A DNA stretch of 64,000 bases. It comes from Mucilaginibacter geliditolerans. Lineage in GTDB: Bacteria; Bacteroidota; Bacteroidia; Sphingobacteriales; Sphingobacteriaceae. Made by a program: the position numbers and the translations under genes. The first letter of the stretch is position 1. Every line of letters begins with the position of its first letter. The stretch covers positions 558,001-622,000 of the forward strand of contig NZ_JACHBY010000003.1 in assembly GCF_014200495.1 (NCBI RefSeq), read 5' to 3'. Positions 8,784 through 18,075 of this stretch are shown here, one piece after another. The notes under the pieces are model-generated. The model made no database searches. It was not told the origin of the DNA and worked only from the letters and a program-made list of their open reading frames with translations.

Positions 8784-9548
8784 ATGAAAAATTCTTCTGC
8801 GCAATTACAGGTTCTTTCCATCGATATCGGAGGCTCGCATATAAAAGCTACTATTTTAAATAGTGAAGGTAAATTACAAATGGCTTATGAAAAAGTAGTA
8901 ACCCCAATGCCATCTACGCCTGAAAATATGATGGAAGCAATAAAAACCCTCATCAAAAATTTTCCGGAATACACCAATATATCGGTTGGTTTCCCTGGCT
9001 ATGTTAGAAATGGCGTAATTAAAACGGCACCAAACCTGGGCAACGAGGCCTGGAAAGATTTTGACCTGAGTAAAAAACTCGAAATAGAACTTGGCAAACC
9101 CGCCAAAGTTGTTAATGATGCAGATATGCAAGGCCTTGGCGTAGTTACCGGCAAAGGCTTTGAAATGGTGCTTACACTGGGTACCGGTTTTGGCACAGCC
9201 CTGTTAATGGACGGCCATTTACTGCCGCACCTGGAGATAGCGCATCACCCTATCAGTAAAAAAGAAAAAAAAACGGTTACTTACGACGACTACATCGGCG
9301 AGCGCGCACTTGAGGCTGAAGGAAAAAAGAAATGGAATGAGCGTATGCAAAAAGTTTTTGAAGTTTTGAAAACAGTATTCAATTACGACACTTTGTATAT
9401 AGGTGGCGGCAATGCTGATAAGCTTACCTTTCCATTGGATAAAAATATGAAGATCGTTACAAATGAAGACGGCATAAAAGGCGGGGCCAGGCTATGGACG
9501 ATGAATGAAGAACCTGTAACAGGAATGCTGTCGGCAACAGCAAAATAA
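8784..9548 (+). CDS. ROK-family sugar kinase, probable (polyphosphate-type) glucokinase
   Basis: 254 residues. The phosphate-binding motif IDIGGSHIK is at residues 13-21, the central NDADMQGLG near 112-120, and the second glycine-rich loop TLGTGFGTALLMDG near 131-144, followed by HLEIAHHP. The short length and absence of an inserted zinc-finger Cys cluster resemble polyphosphate glucokinases rather than the longer ROK repressors or NagC-type kinases. Likely makes glucose-6-phosphate in the cytosol, the substrate of Zwf encoded 7 kb downstream. The phosphoryl donor (ATP or polyphosphate) cannot be read from sequence alone. Spaced 40 bp from tkt. Confidence 0.75.
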   Translation: MKNSSAQLQVLSIDIGGSHIKATILNSEGKLQMAYEKVVTPMPSTPENMMEAIKTLIKNFPEYTNISVGFPGYVRNGVIKTAPNLGNEAWKDFDLSKKLEIELGKPAKVVNDADMQGLGVVTGKGFEMVLTLGTGFGTALLMDGHLLPHLEIAHHPISKKEKKTVTYDDYIGERALEAEGKKKWNERMQKVFEVLKTVFNYDTLYIGGGNADKLTFPLDKNMKIVTNEDGIKGGARLWTMNEEPVTGMLSATAK

Positions 9549-9588
9549 GTCACCTAATCAAATACATTATACTATAAGTTTAATAAAA

Positions 9589-11598
9589 ATGGATACAATC
9601 GCAATCCCAAGCATCGAAGAACTTGGAATAAACACCGTTCGGATTTTATCAGCAGACGCTGTACAAAAAGCAAATTCAGGTCACCCTGGTACAGCCATGG
9701 CGCTTGCGCCAATGGGCCACGTACTTTGGTCAAAGGTTTTAAATTACAACCCTAAAAACCCGCATTGGGCTAACCGCGACAGGTTTATCCTTTCATGCGG
9801 CCACGCTTGTATTTTACAGTACAGTTTTTTATACCTAACCGGTTACGATCTGACTTTAAATGATATCGAAGATTTCCGCCAGTTAAACAGCAAAACTGCG
9901 GGTCACCCGGAGTACGGCCTGTGCCCTGGTATTGATGTAACTACCGGCCCGCTCGGTCAGGGTTTTGCCAATGGCGTAGGTTTCGCTATCGCACAAAAAC
10001 ACTTAGCAGCACGTTACAACAAACCGAACTTCGATCTTTTTGATTATAGTGTATATGCTATAGTTAGTGATGGCGACATGATGGAGGGTGTAACTTCTGA
10101 AGCTGCTTCATTAGCAGGCCACCTGGAGCTAGGCAACATCATTTATTTGTACGATAACAATCACATCTCGATAGAAGGTTCTACAGACATTACCTTTAAC
10201 GAAGATGTAAGCGCACGTTTCCGCGCATATGGCTGGCATGTACAGGATGTTACCGATGTTAACGATGTTCACGCTTTGGAACTGGCTATAACCAACGCCA
10301 GAGCCGAAAAACAAAAACCATCGTTAATAAACGTACGTTCACTGATCGCTTATGGCAGCCCTAACAAATCAGGTACTGCAGGTTCACATGGCGCGCCACT
10401 GGGAGCTGACGAGATTAAACTGGTTAAAGAATTCTTTGGCTTCGATCCTGATAAATCATTTAACGTACCTGCTGAAGTTTTAGATTTCTACCACAAAGCT
10501 GGCGAAAAAGGTATCGCTAAAGAAGATAAATGGAATAAACTATTTGCTGATTATAAGGCACAATACCCTGAACTGGCTGCAGAATACGAAACAGCAGTTA
10601 AAGGTGAGTTACCTAAAGGCTGGGCAGATTCATTACCTATATTTAAGGCATCTGATCCTAAAGTGGCAACACGTGTGGCATCAGGTAAAGCCTTAAATGC
10701 TCTTGCCGATAAAATACCTTATTTACTTGGTGGCGCTGCCGATCTGGCCCCATCAACTGAAACCAACTTAAAGAATTTCGATTCATTTACATCTGAGAAC
10801 AGAGCAGGCCGCAACTTCCACTTCGGTATCCGCGAGCATGCTATGGGTTCAGCATTAAATGGTATGGCTTTAACAGCAGGTGTTATCCCTTTTGGTGCAA
10901 CATTCCTGATGTTCTCCGAATACATGCGCCCGCCGATCCGTTTGGCATCCATTATGCAGATCAGCCCGATATTTGTTTACACGCATGACAGCATTGGCTT
11001 AGGCGAAGATGGTACCACTCACCAGCCGGTTGAGCAGTTAGCTTCATTACGTTCAATACCACGTATTACTGTTATACGCCCCGCTGATGCGAATGAAACC
11101 GTACAGGCATGGAAAGTAGCTGTTGAACATAAAGGCGGCCCGGTTGTATTGGTATTCACCCGCCAGGGCTTACCTATATTAGATCAGGATAAATATGGCA
11201 AAGCAACAAATCTTGCAAAAGGTGCTTACGTATTATCTGAAGCCAGCAAAAACCCTGACCTGATATTAATTGCAACAGGTTCAGAAGTTGCTTTAATTAT
11301 GGAAGCACAGGCTAAATTAGAGGCTGAAGGCATCTCAACCCGCGTGGTAAGCATGCCATCATGGGAATTATTTGAGAAACAGGATGCTGCTTACAAAGAG
11401 TCGGTATTCCCTAAAGCATACAAAAAACGTTTGGCGGTTGAAATGGCATCCCCAATGGGCTGGCATAAATACACTACCGACGAAGGCGATATGTTAGGAA
11501 TGGAAACATTCGGCGAATCAGCTCCGGCAGATGATCTGTACAAACATTTCGGCTTTACCGTTGATAATGTAGTAAAAAGAGCGAAAGCATTATTATAG
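9589..11598 (+). CDS. tkt: Transketolase
   Basis: 669 residues, full length. Early motif NSGHPGTAMALAPMGHVLW near 30-48, thiamine-diphosphate motif SDGDMMEGVTSEAASLAGH near 159 with the expected downstream YDNNHISIEG, and the pyrimidine-binding region FVYTHDSIGLGEDGTTHQP near 463-480. Transfers two-carbon units in the non-oxidative pentose phosphate pathway, cytosolic. It is followed by a 96-bp gap containing an inverted repeat before rpiA. Confidence 0.97.
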   Translation: MDTIAIPSIEELGINTVRILSADAVQKANSGHPGTAMALAPMGHVLWSKVLNYNPKNPHWANRDRFILSCGHACILQYSFLYLTGYDLTLNDIEDFRQLNSKTAGHPEYGLCPGIDVTTGPLGQGFANGVGFAIAQKHLAARYNKPNFDLFDYSVYAIVSDGDMMEGVTSEAASLAGHLELGNIIYLYDNNHISIEGSTDITFNEDVSARFRAYGWHVQDVTDVNDVHALELAITNARAEKQKPSLINVRSLIAYGSPNKSGTAGSHGAPLGADEIKLVKEFFGFDPDKSFNVPAEVLDFYHKAGEKGIAKEDKWNKLFADYKAQYPELAAEYETAVKGELPKGWADSLPIFKASDPKVATRVASGKALNALADKIPYLLGGAADLAPSTETNLKNFDSFTSENRAGRNFHFGIREHAMGSALNGMALTAGVIPFGATFLMFSEYMRPPIRLASIMQISPIFVYTHDSIGLGEDGTTHQPVEQLASLRSIPRITVIRPADANETVQAWKVAVEHKGGPVVLVFTRQGLPILDQDKYGKATNLAKGAYVLSEASKNPDLILIATGSEVALIMEAQAKLEAEGISTRVVSMPSWELFEKQDAAYKESVFPKAYKKRLAVEMASPMGWHKYTTDEGDMLGMETFGESAPADDLYKHFGFTVDNVVKRAKALL

Positions 11599-11601
11599 TT
11601 G

Positions 11602-11689
11602 AGTATCAGGTAGCAAGACAACTTCACCCTGGTATTTGCTACTGTCTATATAAAAAGGTCCTGATACTTGATACTAAATACCTGATACT
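11602..11689. repeat. Intergenic inverted repeat (GTATCAGGTA type)
   Basis: AGTATCAGGTA at 11602-11612 is repeated in inverted form at 11679-11689, with further TGATACT copies at about 11662 and 11669. It fills the tkt-rpiA gap. The build, with short words repeated in both orientations, resembles the GTTCATAG repeat family elsewhere in the window. Confidence 0.65.
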
Positions 11690-11694
11690 AACAA

Positions 11695-12393
11695 ATGAAC
11701 TGGCAAAGCGATCTTCTGAAAAATCTGGCATGGTCCGGCGAAATCATCAACCTTGAAGGCAAACAAAAGGTTGCCGATGTAATAGCAGCAAAGGTTAAGG
11801 ATGGCGATATATTGGGCGTGGGTTCGGGTTCAACAGTTTATGTGGCTTTATTAGCCATTGCAAAAAGGATACAGGAAGAAGGGCTAACTATAAAGGCTAT
11901 CCCTACTTCTATTGAGATTTCGCTGTTTTGCAGTAAACTGGGCATACCTTTAACCACCTTGTACGAAAATAAACCCGACTGGCTGTTTGATGGTGCCGAT
12001 GAAGTTGACCCTAAACGCAGTTTAATAAAAGGCAGAGGCGGGGCAATGTTTAAAGAGAAATTGCTGATCAGTTCGAGCCCTGTTAATTATATCATTATTG
12101 ATGACAGTAAGCAGGTAAAAAAATTAGGAACAAATTTCCCTGTACCGATAGAGGTTTTTCCGGCAGCATTATTGCATGTAGAAGACGAACTAAGAAAAAT
12201 AGGGGCAAATAGTTTGCTGATAAGGCCTGCAAAAGGCAAGGATGGCCCAATTATTACTGAAAACGGTAATATGGTGCTCGACGCGCATTTTGATGATATT
12301 GATGATGAAATGGAGATCAAAATAAAATCAATAACAGGCGTAATTGAAAGCGGACTGTTTATAAATTATAATGTGGACATATTAATGGCATAA
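11695..12393 (+). CDS. rpiA: Ribose-5-phosphate isomerase A
   Basis: 232 residues. RpiA hallmarks: GVGSGSTVYVALLAI near 42-56, PTSIEIS near 75, FDGADEVDPKRSLIKGRGGA near 97-116 (catalytic Asp/Glu and Lys), and EKLLISSS. Interconverts ribose-5-P and ribulose-5-P. Within the pentose-phosphate cluster, 96 bp after tkt and 88 bp before tal. Confidence 0.96.
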   Translation: MNWQSDLLKNLAWSGEIINLEGKQKVADVIAAKVKDGDILGVGSGSTVYVALLAIAKRIQEEGLTIKAIPTSIEISLFCSKLGIPLTTLYENKPDWLFDGADEVDPKRSLIKGRGGAMFKEKLLISSSPVNYIIIDDSKQVKKLGTNFPVPIEVFPAALLHVEDELRKIGANSLLIRPAKGKDGPIITENGNMVLDAHFDDIDDEMEIKIKSITGVIESGLFINYNVDILMA

Positions 12394-12432
12394 TAATTAC
12401 GGTTTAATGATACGTTAACTTTAATACAACCG

Positions 12433-12440
12433 TAGATTTG
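12433..12440 (+). promoter_or_regulatory. Candidate internal -7 element before tal
   Basis: TAGATTTG matches the Bacteroidota -7 consensus TAnnTTTG exactly, 41 bp before the tal ATG and 39 bp after the rpiA stop. A separate promoter for tal and the downstream oxidative-branch genes is plausible. No clear -33 TTTG was found. Confidence 0.45.
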
Positions 12441-12481
12441 CCCAACATCTAAACAAAAAAGAATAATTAAATATTAAAATA

Positions 12482-13579
12482 ATGGCAACCAATAAAGTAA
12501 AACAAATACACAGCTTTGGCCAAAGCATCTGGCTGGATTTTATAGATCGCGAAATAATTTCATCAGGTAAATTAAAAAAACTGATTGACGAAGAAGGTAT
12601 CAGGGGTGTAACCTCAAACCCGGCGATCTTTGAAAAAGCCATCACCAGCAGTTCTGATTATGATGCCGATATCACTGAACTGGCCAAAACTACCGAAAGC
12701 AACGAAGAAATATTCTTCGGCCTTGCTGTAAGCGACATTCAAAAAGCTACCGCTTTGTTTGATGGCGTTTATAACGAGGGTGTTGTAGGTGAAGATGGCT
12801 ATGTAAGTTTAGAAGTATCTCCGTTCTTAGCTTTAGATACTGAGAAAACAGCTAAACAAGCTGTTGAACTTTGGCAAAAAGTTGACCGTAAAAACGTGAT
12901 GATCAAAATCCCGGGTACAAAACCAGGTTTAGAGGCCATCCGCCAGTCGATTGCTAAAGGCATCAATATTAATGTTACCCTGCTTTTTGGCTTGCCACGT
13001 TACAAAGAAGTTACCGACGCTTACATTTCAGGTCTGGAAGATCATTTGGCAGCAGGTCACTCTATCAGCCATATTTCATCAGTAGCAAGTTTCTTCCTGA
13101 GCCGTATTGACGTCTTGGTTGACCCTTTGTTAGACGAAAAAGGCTTAGGCGATCTGAAAGGCGAAGTTGCTATCGCGTCAGCTAAAAAAGCTTACGAAAT
13201 TTATAAAAAAGTATTCAGCGGCGAGCGTTGGGAAAAACTGGCTGCCAAAGGCGCAAAACCACAGCGTTTATTATGGGCAAGCACCAGCAGCAAAAACCCT
13301 GCATTTAAAGATACCAAATATGTTGAGGCCCTGATCGGTCCGGATACCGTTGATACCGTTCCATGGGAAACTGTTATAGCATTTGCTGATCATGGTGTTG
13401 CTGCCAATACTTTAGAACAAGGTTTGGATAAAGCTACCGAAACACTGGAAAGACTAAAAGCAGCAGGTATTGATCTTGACGCGCTTACCCAGCAATTGGA
13501 AGATGAAGGCATTGAAAAATTCAATAAACCTTTCGAAAAATTATTGCAAGCTATCGAAGATCAAAAAAACAAAAAATAA
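12482..13579 (+). CDS. tal: Transaldolase
   Basis: 365 residues, the long transaldolase form. VTSNPAIFEKAI near 40-51, VSPFLALDTEKTA near 111, and the Schiff-base lysine motif VMIKIPGTKPGLEAI near 139-153, then NINVTLLFGLPRY. The C-terminal part carries the family's WASTSSKNPAFKDTKYVEAL. Transfers the dihydroxyacetone unit in the non-oxidative branch. Only 3 bp separate it from the HAD gene. Confidence 0.95.
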   Translation: MATNKVKQIHSFGQSIWLDFIDREIISSGKLKKLIDEEGIRGVTSNPAIFEKAITSSSDYDADITELAKTTESNEEIFFGLAVSDIQKATALFDGVYNEGVVGEDGYVSLEVSPFLALDTEKTAKQAVELWQKVDRKNVMIKIPGTKPGLEAIRQSIAKGININVTLLFGLPRYKEVTDAYISGLEDHLAAGHSISHISSVASFFLSRIDVLVDPLLDEKGLGDLKGEVAIASAKKAYEIYKKVFSGERWEKLAAKGAKPQRLLWASTSSKNPAFKDTKYVEALIGPDTVDTVPWETVIAFADHGVAANTLEQGLDKATETLERLKAAGIDLDALTQQLEDEGIEKFNKPFEKLLQAIEDQKNKK

Positions 13580-13582
13580 GCT

Positions 13583-14206
13583 TTGGAAACATTAGCCGTA
13601 AAATTCCTGTTTTTTGACATTGGCGGCATTTTGCTAACCAATGGCTGGGGTCACGAATCCCGCGAGGAAGCAGCAAAAAAGTTCGGTCTCGATTATGCCG
13701 AGGTTAAAGAGCTACACACATTTATTTTTAATGTGTACGAAGCCCATGGCGTTGACCTGGATGAATACCTGGATACCGTAATTTTTAACCATCCTCGTGA
13801 TTTTACGCGCGAGGATTTTAAGAACTTCATGTTCGAGCAATCGAAAGAATTGCCTGAGATGCTGGCCTGGTTAAAGGAATGGCGGAAAACCTGTGGTTTT
13901 AGAATCATAGCTATTAATAACGAAGGCAAAGAGCTGAATGATTATCGCGTAAAAAAATTCCAATTGCACGATGTGTTTGATGCCTTTGTATCATCCTGCG
14001 AGGTAGGCATGCGCAAACCCGACCCGGCTATATTTAAACTGGCTATGGGGATCGCTATGGCTCAGCCACAGGAATGCGTATATTTTGATGACCGGAAAAT
14101 GTTCGCTTTAGCTGCCAAAAAATTGGGCATGCGCGCATACCAGCATACCAGCTTTGCAACCACAAAAAAAATACTGGAAGATTTAAAAAAAGAAAACCTC
14201 AAATAA
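13583..14206 (+). CDS. HAD-superfamily hydrolase (YihX-like)
   Basis: 207 residues from a TTG start 3 bp after the tal stop; no nearby ATG would keep the first motif, so TTG is likely used. Motif I reads FLFFDIGGILL, with one Asp and Gly at the +2 position, as in the YihX-like subset (FDLGN-type) rather than the classical DxDxT. AINNEG replaces motif II, and CEVGMRKPDPAIFKLAM (motif III Lys) and YFDDRKMFALAAKKLG (motif IV acids) follow. Probably a small sugar-phosphate phosphatase; substrate unknown, but its position between tal and gnd suggests a pentose-phosphate intermediate or repair role (inference). Confidence 0.8.
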   Translation: METLAVKFLFFDIGGILLTNGWGHESREEAAKKFGLDYAEVKELHTFIFNVYEAHGVDLDEYLDTVIFNHPRDFTREDFKNFMFEQSKELPEMLAWLKEWRKTCGFRIIAINNEGKELNDYRVKKFQLHDVFDAFVSSCEVGMRKPDPAIFKLAMGIAMAQPQECVYFDDRKMFALAAKKLGMRAYQHTSFATTKKILEDLKKENLK

Positions 14207-14207
14207 C

Positions 14208-15638
14208 ATGAGCGAAACAACAGATAAATACAGTTTTGGCATGATCGGCCTTGGTACTATGGGCCGCAACCTGCTATTAAATATGGGTGATCATGGTGTT
14301 AAAGGCGCCGGTTTTGATAAAGATGCCTCAAAAGGCGCTTTATTGGAGCAGGAAAGCAAACACGGCAACCTTAAAGGTTTTAGCGATGTAAAGGCATTTA
14401 CTGAAAGCCTGAGCAGCCCAAAAGCTATTATGATGCTGGTACCCGCCGGTAAAATTGTTGACGATGTAATTGCAGAATTACTGCCCCTGCTTGATAAAGG
14501 CGATATATTAATTGATGGCGGTAACTCGCACTTTACCGATACCAACCGCCGTGTTGAAGAGCTGGAAGCAAAAGGGTTCCACTTCTTCGGGATGGGTATA
14601 TCAGGTGGTGAAGAAGGTGCGCGCCGCGGCCCGAGCATGATGCCGGGTGGCGATAAGGATGCTTACAATGTAATGAAACCTATACTGGAATCCATAGCCG
14701 CTAAGGTTGATGGCGCTCCATGTGTTACTTACATTGGCCCTGGCGCATCAGGCCACTTTGTTAAAATGGTGCACAATGGTATTGAGTACGGTATTATGCA
14801 GTTAATTGCTGAAACCTATGAAATATTAAAAACAGGTTTAAAACTGGACAACGAAGCCATCCGCAAGGTATTCCTGAAATGGAATGAAGGTCGTTTGAAA
14901 TCATTCCTGCTGGAAATAACCAAGGATATTTTTGCTTACAAAGCTCCCGGAACTGATCATTTATTGTTGGATGATATTAAGGACGAAGCCAAGGCTAAAG
15001 GCACTGGTAAATGGACCTCGCAAGTAGCAATGGACTTGCAGGCGCCTATCCCTACTATAGATACAGCAGTATCCATGCGCGATCTTTCAAAATACAAAGA
15101 AACGCGTTTGGAAGCAGCCAAAGTTTACAGCAAGGAAGCTCCGTCATTGGATGTTAACGCTGATGAATTCTTAGAATCGTTGGAACAGGCTTACTACTTC
15201 AGCACGGTAATTACCTATGCTCAGGGTATGTTTATGCTGTCAAATGCGTCAAAAGAATACAACTACGACCTGCATTTAGGCGAGATTGCTAAAATATGGC
15301 GTGGTGGCTGTATTATCCGTTCAGAATTTTTGAACGATATATACAATGCATACAACAGCAACGCGAAACTATCGCACCTGTTATTAGATGCAGGCGTTGA
15401 AAAACTGGTTAGTGCTGCCTTACCGGGTGCCCGTAAAGTAATATCAAGCGTTATTGCTGCCGGTATCGCGGCTCCATCATACGCAGCTTCAATAAGCTAC
15501 TTTGATAATTTCCGCACCGGCCGTATGCCATCAAACCTTACACAGGCACAACGCGACTACTTTGGCGCGCATACCTATGAGCTGGTAGGCAAAGAAGGAA
15601 CTTTCCATACACAATGGGTTCCTAAAAGCAACGATTAA
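14208..15638 (+). CDS. gnd: 6-phosphogluconate dehydrogenase, decarboxylating
   Basis: 476 residues. The N-terminal NADP-binding loop GMIGLGTMGRN is at residues 11-21, then DGGNSHFTDTNRR near 104-116, GMGISGGEEGARRGPSMMPG near 127-146 and the catalytic segment GHFVKMVHNGIEYG near 182-195. Oxidatively decarboxylates 6-phosphogluconate to ribulose-5-P. Its ATG is 1 bp after the HAD stop, so the two are translationally close. Confidence 0.97.
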   Translation: MSETTDKYSFGMIGLGTMGRNLLLNMGDHGVKGAGFDKDASKGALLEQESKHGNLKGFSDVKAFTESLSSPKAIMMLVPAGKIVDDVIAELLPLLDKGDILIDGGNSHFTDTNRRVEELEAKGFHFFGMGISGGEEGARRGPSMMPGGDKDAYNVMKPILESIAAKVDGAPCVTYIGPGASGHFVKMVHNGIEYGIMQLIAETYEILKTGLKLDNEAIRKVFLKWNEGRLKSFLLEITKDIFAYKAPGTDHLLLDDIKDEAKAKGTGKWTSQVAMDLQAPIPTIDTAVSMRDLSKYKETRLEAAKVYSKEAPSLDVNADEFLESLEQAYYFSTVITYAQGMFMLSNASKEYNYDLHLGEIAKIWRGGCIIRSEFLNDIYNAYNSNAKLSHLLLDAGVEKLVSAALPGARKVISSVIAAGIAAPSYAASISYFDNFRTGRMPSNLTQAQRDYFGAHTYELVGKEGTFHTQWVPKSND

Positions 15639-15668
15639 TAAATAAATTTAGCCGATAGAACATATATC

Positions 15669-17183
15669 ATGGACTCAACTAAAAATAATCCTACCGTATT
15701 TATCATATTCGGTGGTACAGGCGACCTGAATGCCCGTAAACTGGCACCTGCGCTTTATAACCTGTTTTTGGATAACTGGCTGCCAAAACAATTTTCAATC
15801 ATCGGTACCGGCCGTACCAAATTATCTGATGAAGATTTCAGAAAGAAATTATTGGATGATATCAACCAGTTTTCGCGCAGCGGTAAAGCCGACAAGAAAA
15901 AATGGGATGAATTCTCTAAAAACCTTTTCTACCAGGTATCTGATATCAACGATTCAGAAACTTATAAAGAATTTGGTAAAAGGGTTGAGGCACATAACAC
16001 CGAATGGAAAACTAAGGCTACCGTTATTTATTACATGGCGGTATCACCTAACTTCTTCCCTATCATAGCTACCAATATTTCAAAAGCCGGTTTAGCTGTT
16101 GATCCTGAAACAACAAGGATCGTTATAGAAAAACCTTTCGGTCATGACCTGGAAACAGCTAAGGAGCTTAACCAGCTTTTAGCAGGTATATTTAACGAAA
16201 AGCAGATTTACCGTATAGATCATTACTTAGGTAAGGAAACTGTACAAAACATCATGGCCTTCCGTTTTGCCAACTCTATACTCGAGCCGATCTGGAACCG
16301 TAACTATATTGAGCACGTGCAGATCTCGGTAACCGAGCAATTAGGCGTTGAAGAACGCGGCGATTACTATGATGGTGCCGGTGCATTGCGCGATATGATT
16401 CAGAATCACCTGCTGCAATTGCTGTGTTTAGTGGCAATGGAGACCCCGGTTAACTTTAGTGCCGATGAAGTACGCAACCGCAAGGTTGATGTATTGCATG
16501 CCATGCGCAAATTCTCACCTGATGATGTAAGAATGTCGGCAGTGAGAGGCCAATATGGTAAAGGCTGGATGGAAGGCAAAGAAGTTGCCGGCTACCGAGA
16601 AGAGCCAAAAGTTGATAAAGATTCAAATACCGAAACATTTGCAGCCGTTAAATTTTTTGTAGATAACTGGAGATGGCAAGGTATCCCTTTCTACCTGCGC
16701 ACAGGTAAAAGGCTGCACCAAACCGCATCGGTAATTACCATACAGTTTAAGGATGTACCGCACAAGGTATTCCCTACCGAGGCTGCTGAAAGCTGGCAGC
16801 AAAACAGGCTCATCATCAGCATACAGCCTGAAATGAGCATTCGTTTGCAGGTACAGGCAAAACGCCCGGGACTGGATATGATACTGAATACCGTTGATAT
16901 GGTGTTCGATTACAAAGGTACTTACACTGCCCAGGCACCTGAAGCTTATGAAACTCTATTGTTAGATACCATGCTTGGCGACCAAACGCTATTTATGCGT
17001 GGCGACCAGGTTGAAGCCGCATGGGAACTGATCATGCCGATATTAAGCACATGGACCAACAAAAAGAGCCTTAACTTCCCGAATTATTCTGCCAACTCAT
17101 GGGGCCCTGAAAGTGCCGAGGCGCTGATAGCCCGTGATGGCTTTAACTGGTTCTCATTACCGTTGGCCAGTAGTAAAAAATAG
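15669..17183 (+). CDS. zwf: Glucose-6-phosphate 1-dehydrogenase
   Basis: 504 residues. NADP loop IFGGTGDLNARKLAPALYN at about 13-31, VIEKPFGHDL near 155, active-site RIDHYLGKETVQN near 181-193, and GAGALRDMIQNHLLQLL near 238-254. First step of the oxidative branch. Placed 30 bp after gnd and 5 bp before pgl. Confidence 0.97.
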   Translation: MDSTKNNPTVFIIFGGTGDLNARKLAPALYNLFLDNWLPKQFSIIGTGRTKLSDEDFRKKLLDDINQFSRSGKADKKKWDEFSKNLFYQVSDINDSETYKEFGKRVEAHNTEWKTKATVIYYMAVSPNFFPIIATNISKAGLAVDPETTRIVIEKPFGHDLETAKELNQLLAGIFNEKQIYRIDHYLGKETVQNIMAFRFANSILEPIWNRNYIEHVQISVTEQLGVEERGDYYDGAGALRDMIQNHLLQLLCLVAMETPVNFSADEVRNRKVDVLHAMRKFSPDDVRMSAVRGQYGKGWMEGKEVAGYREEPKVDKDSNTETFAAVKFFVDNWRWQGIPFYLRTGKRLHQTASVITIQFKDVPHKVFPTEAAESWQQNRLIISIQPEMSIRLQVQAKRPGLDMILNTVDMVFDYKGTYTAQAPEAYETLLLDTMLGDQTLFMRGDQVEAAWELIMPILSTWTNKKSLNFPNYSANSWGPESAEALIARDGFNWFSLPLASSKK

Positions 17184-17188
17184 TATTT

Positions 17189-17914
17189 ATGAAATTAAAT
17201 GTTTTTAACACCGCCGATGAGGTATTGCTTAACCTGGCAAATTATTTTGTAACCCTTGCTGAGCAATCCATAGCGGCTAATGATAAGTTTACGGTTGCCC
17301 TTTCGGGTGGCAGCTCACCTAAAAAATTATATGAACTGCTGGCTTCTGATGCTTTTAAGGGCAAGGTTGACTGGGAGAAAGTATACTTCTTTTTCGGCGA
17401 TGAGCGCAATGTACCGCAGGATGATAAGGACAGCAATTACCTGATGGCTAAAACAGCTTTGTTTGCCCCATTGGAAATTGATGATTCAAACATTTTCGCG
17501 GTTGAGACAAGTCTTAGTCCGGCGGAAGCTGCTGCAGAATACACCAAAGCCATTACCTTGTTCTTTGACGAGGAAGACATAGCGTTTGACCTGGTATTAC
17601 TTGGCCTGGGCGATAACTCGCACACGGCCTCGTTGTTCCCCTTTACTACTGTTTTGCATGATGATTCAGCCTCAGTAAAAGAAGTGTTTTTGGAAGATCA
17701 GCAGGTATATCGCATTACATTTACTGCACGTTTAATTAATCAGGCACATCATATTGCCTTTTTAGTTTATGGTGCGGGTAAAGCAATCGCGGTACATCAT
17801 GTATTGGAAGATGGCAGGAATATTGAGCTATACCCGGCGCAGCTAATTGCCCCGATTAATGGCGATGTTCAATGGTTTTTAGATATTGCCGCGGCAGCTG
17901 ATCTGAAACAATAA
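17189..17914 (+). CDS. pgl: 6-phosphogluconolactonase
   Basis: 241 residues, DevB-type. VALSGGSSPKKLYELL near 36-51, VYFFFGDERNVPQDDKDSNY near 66-85, and LVLLGLGDNSHTASLFPFT near 131-149 with the catalytic His. Hydrolyses the lactone made by Zwf. It is the last gene of the run: a strong terminator follows 22 bp later. Confidence 0.95.
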   Translation: MKLNVFNTADEVLLNLANYFVTLAEQSIAANDKFTVALSGGSSPKKLYELLASDAFKGKVDWEKVYFFFGDERNVPQDDKDSNYLMAKTALFAPLEIDDSNIFAVETSLSPAEAAAEYTKAITLFFDEEDIAFDLVLLGLGDNSHTASLFPFTTVLHDDSASVKEVFLEDQQVYRITFTARLINQAHHIAFLVYGAGKAIAVHHVLEDGRNIELYPAQLIAPINGDVQWFLDIAAAADLKQ

Positions 17915-17935
17915 TTAACATTAATAAAACATTAC

Positions 17936-17968
17936 AAGGCGATGTACAGATGTACATCGCCTTTTTTT
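17936..17968 (+). terminator. Terminator closing the pentose-phosphate cluster
   Basis: AAGGCGATGTACA (17936-17948) pairs with 17951-17963 in a very tight hairpin, followed by T at 17962-17968. Confidence 0.92.
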
Positions 17969-18075
17969 ATGCCCGATTAATTATTAAGTAACAGAATTAT
18001 ATCACAATATATTTTGGAAAGCCGCATTTATATTTTATAATTGTCATTCTGACAAATTAAAACCAATTAAGAAGA

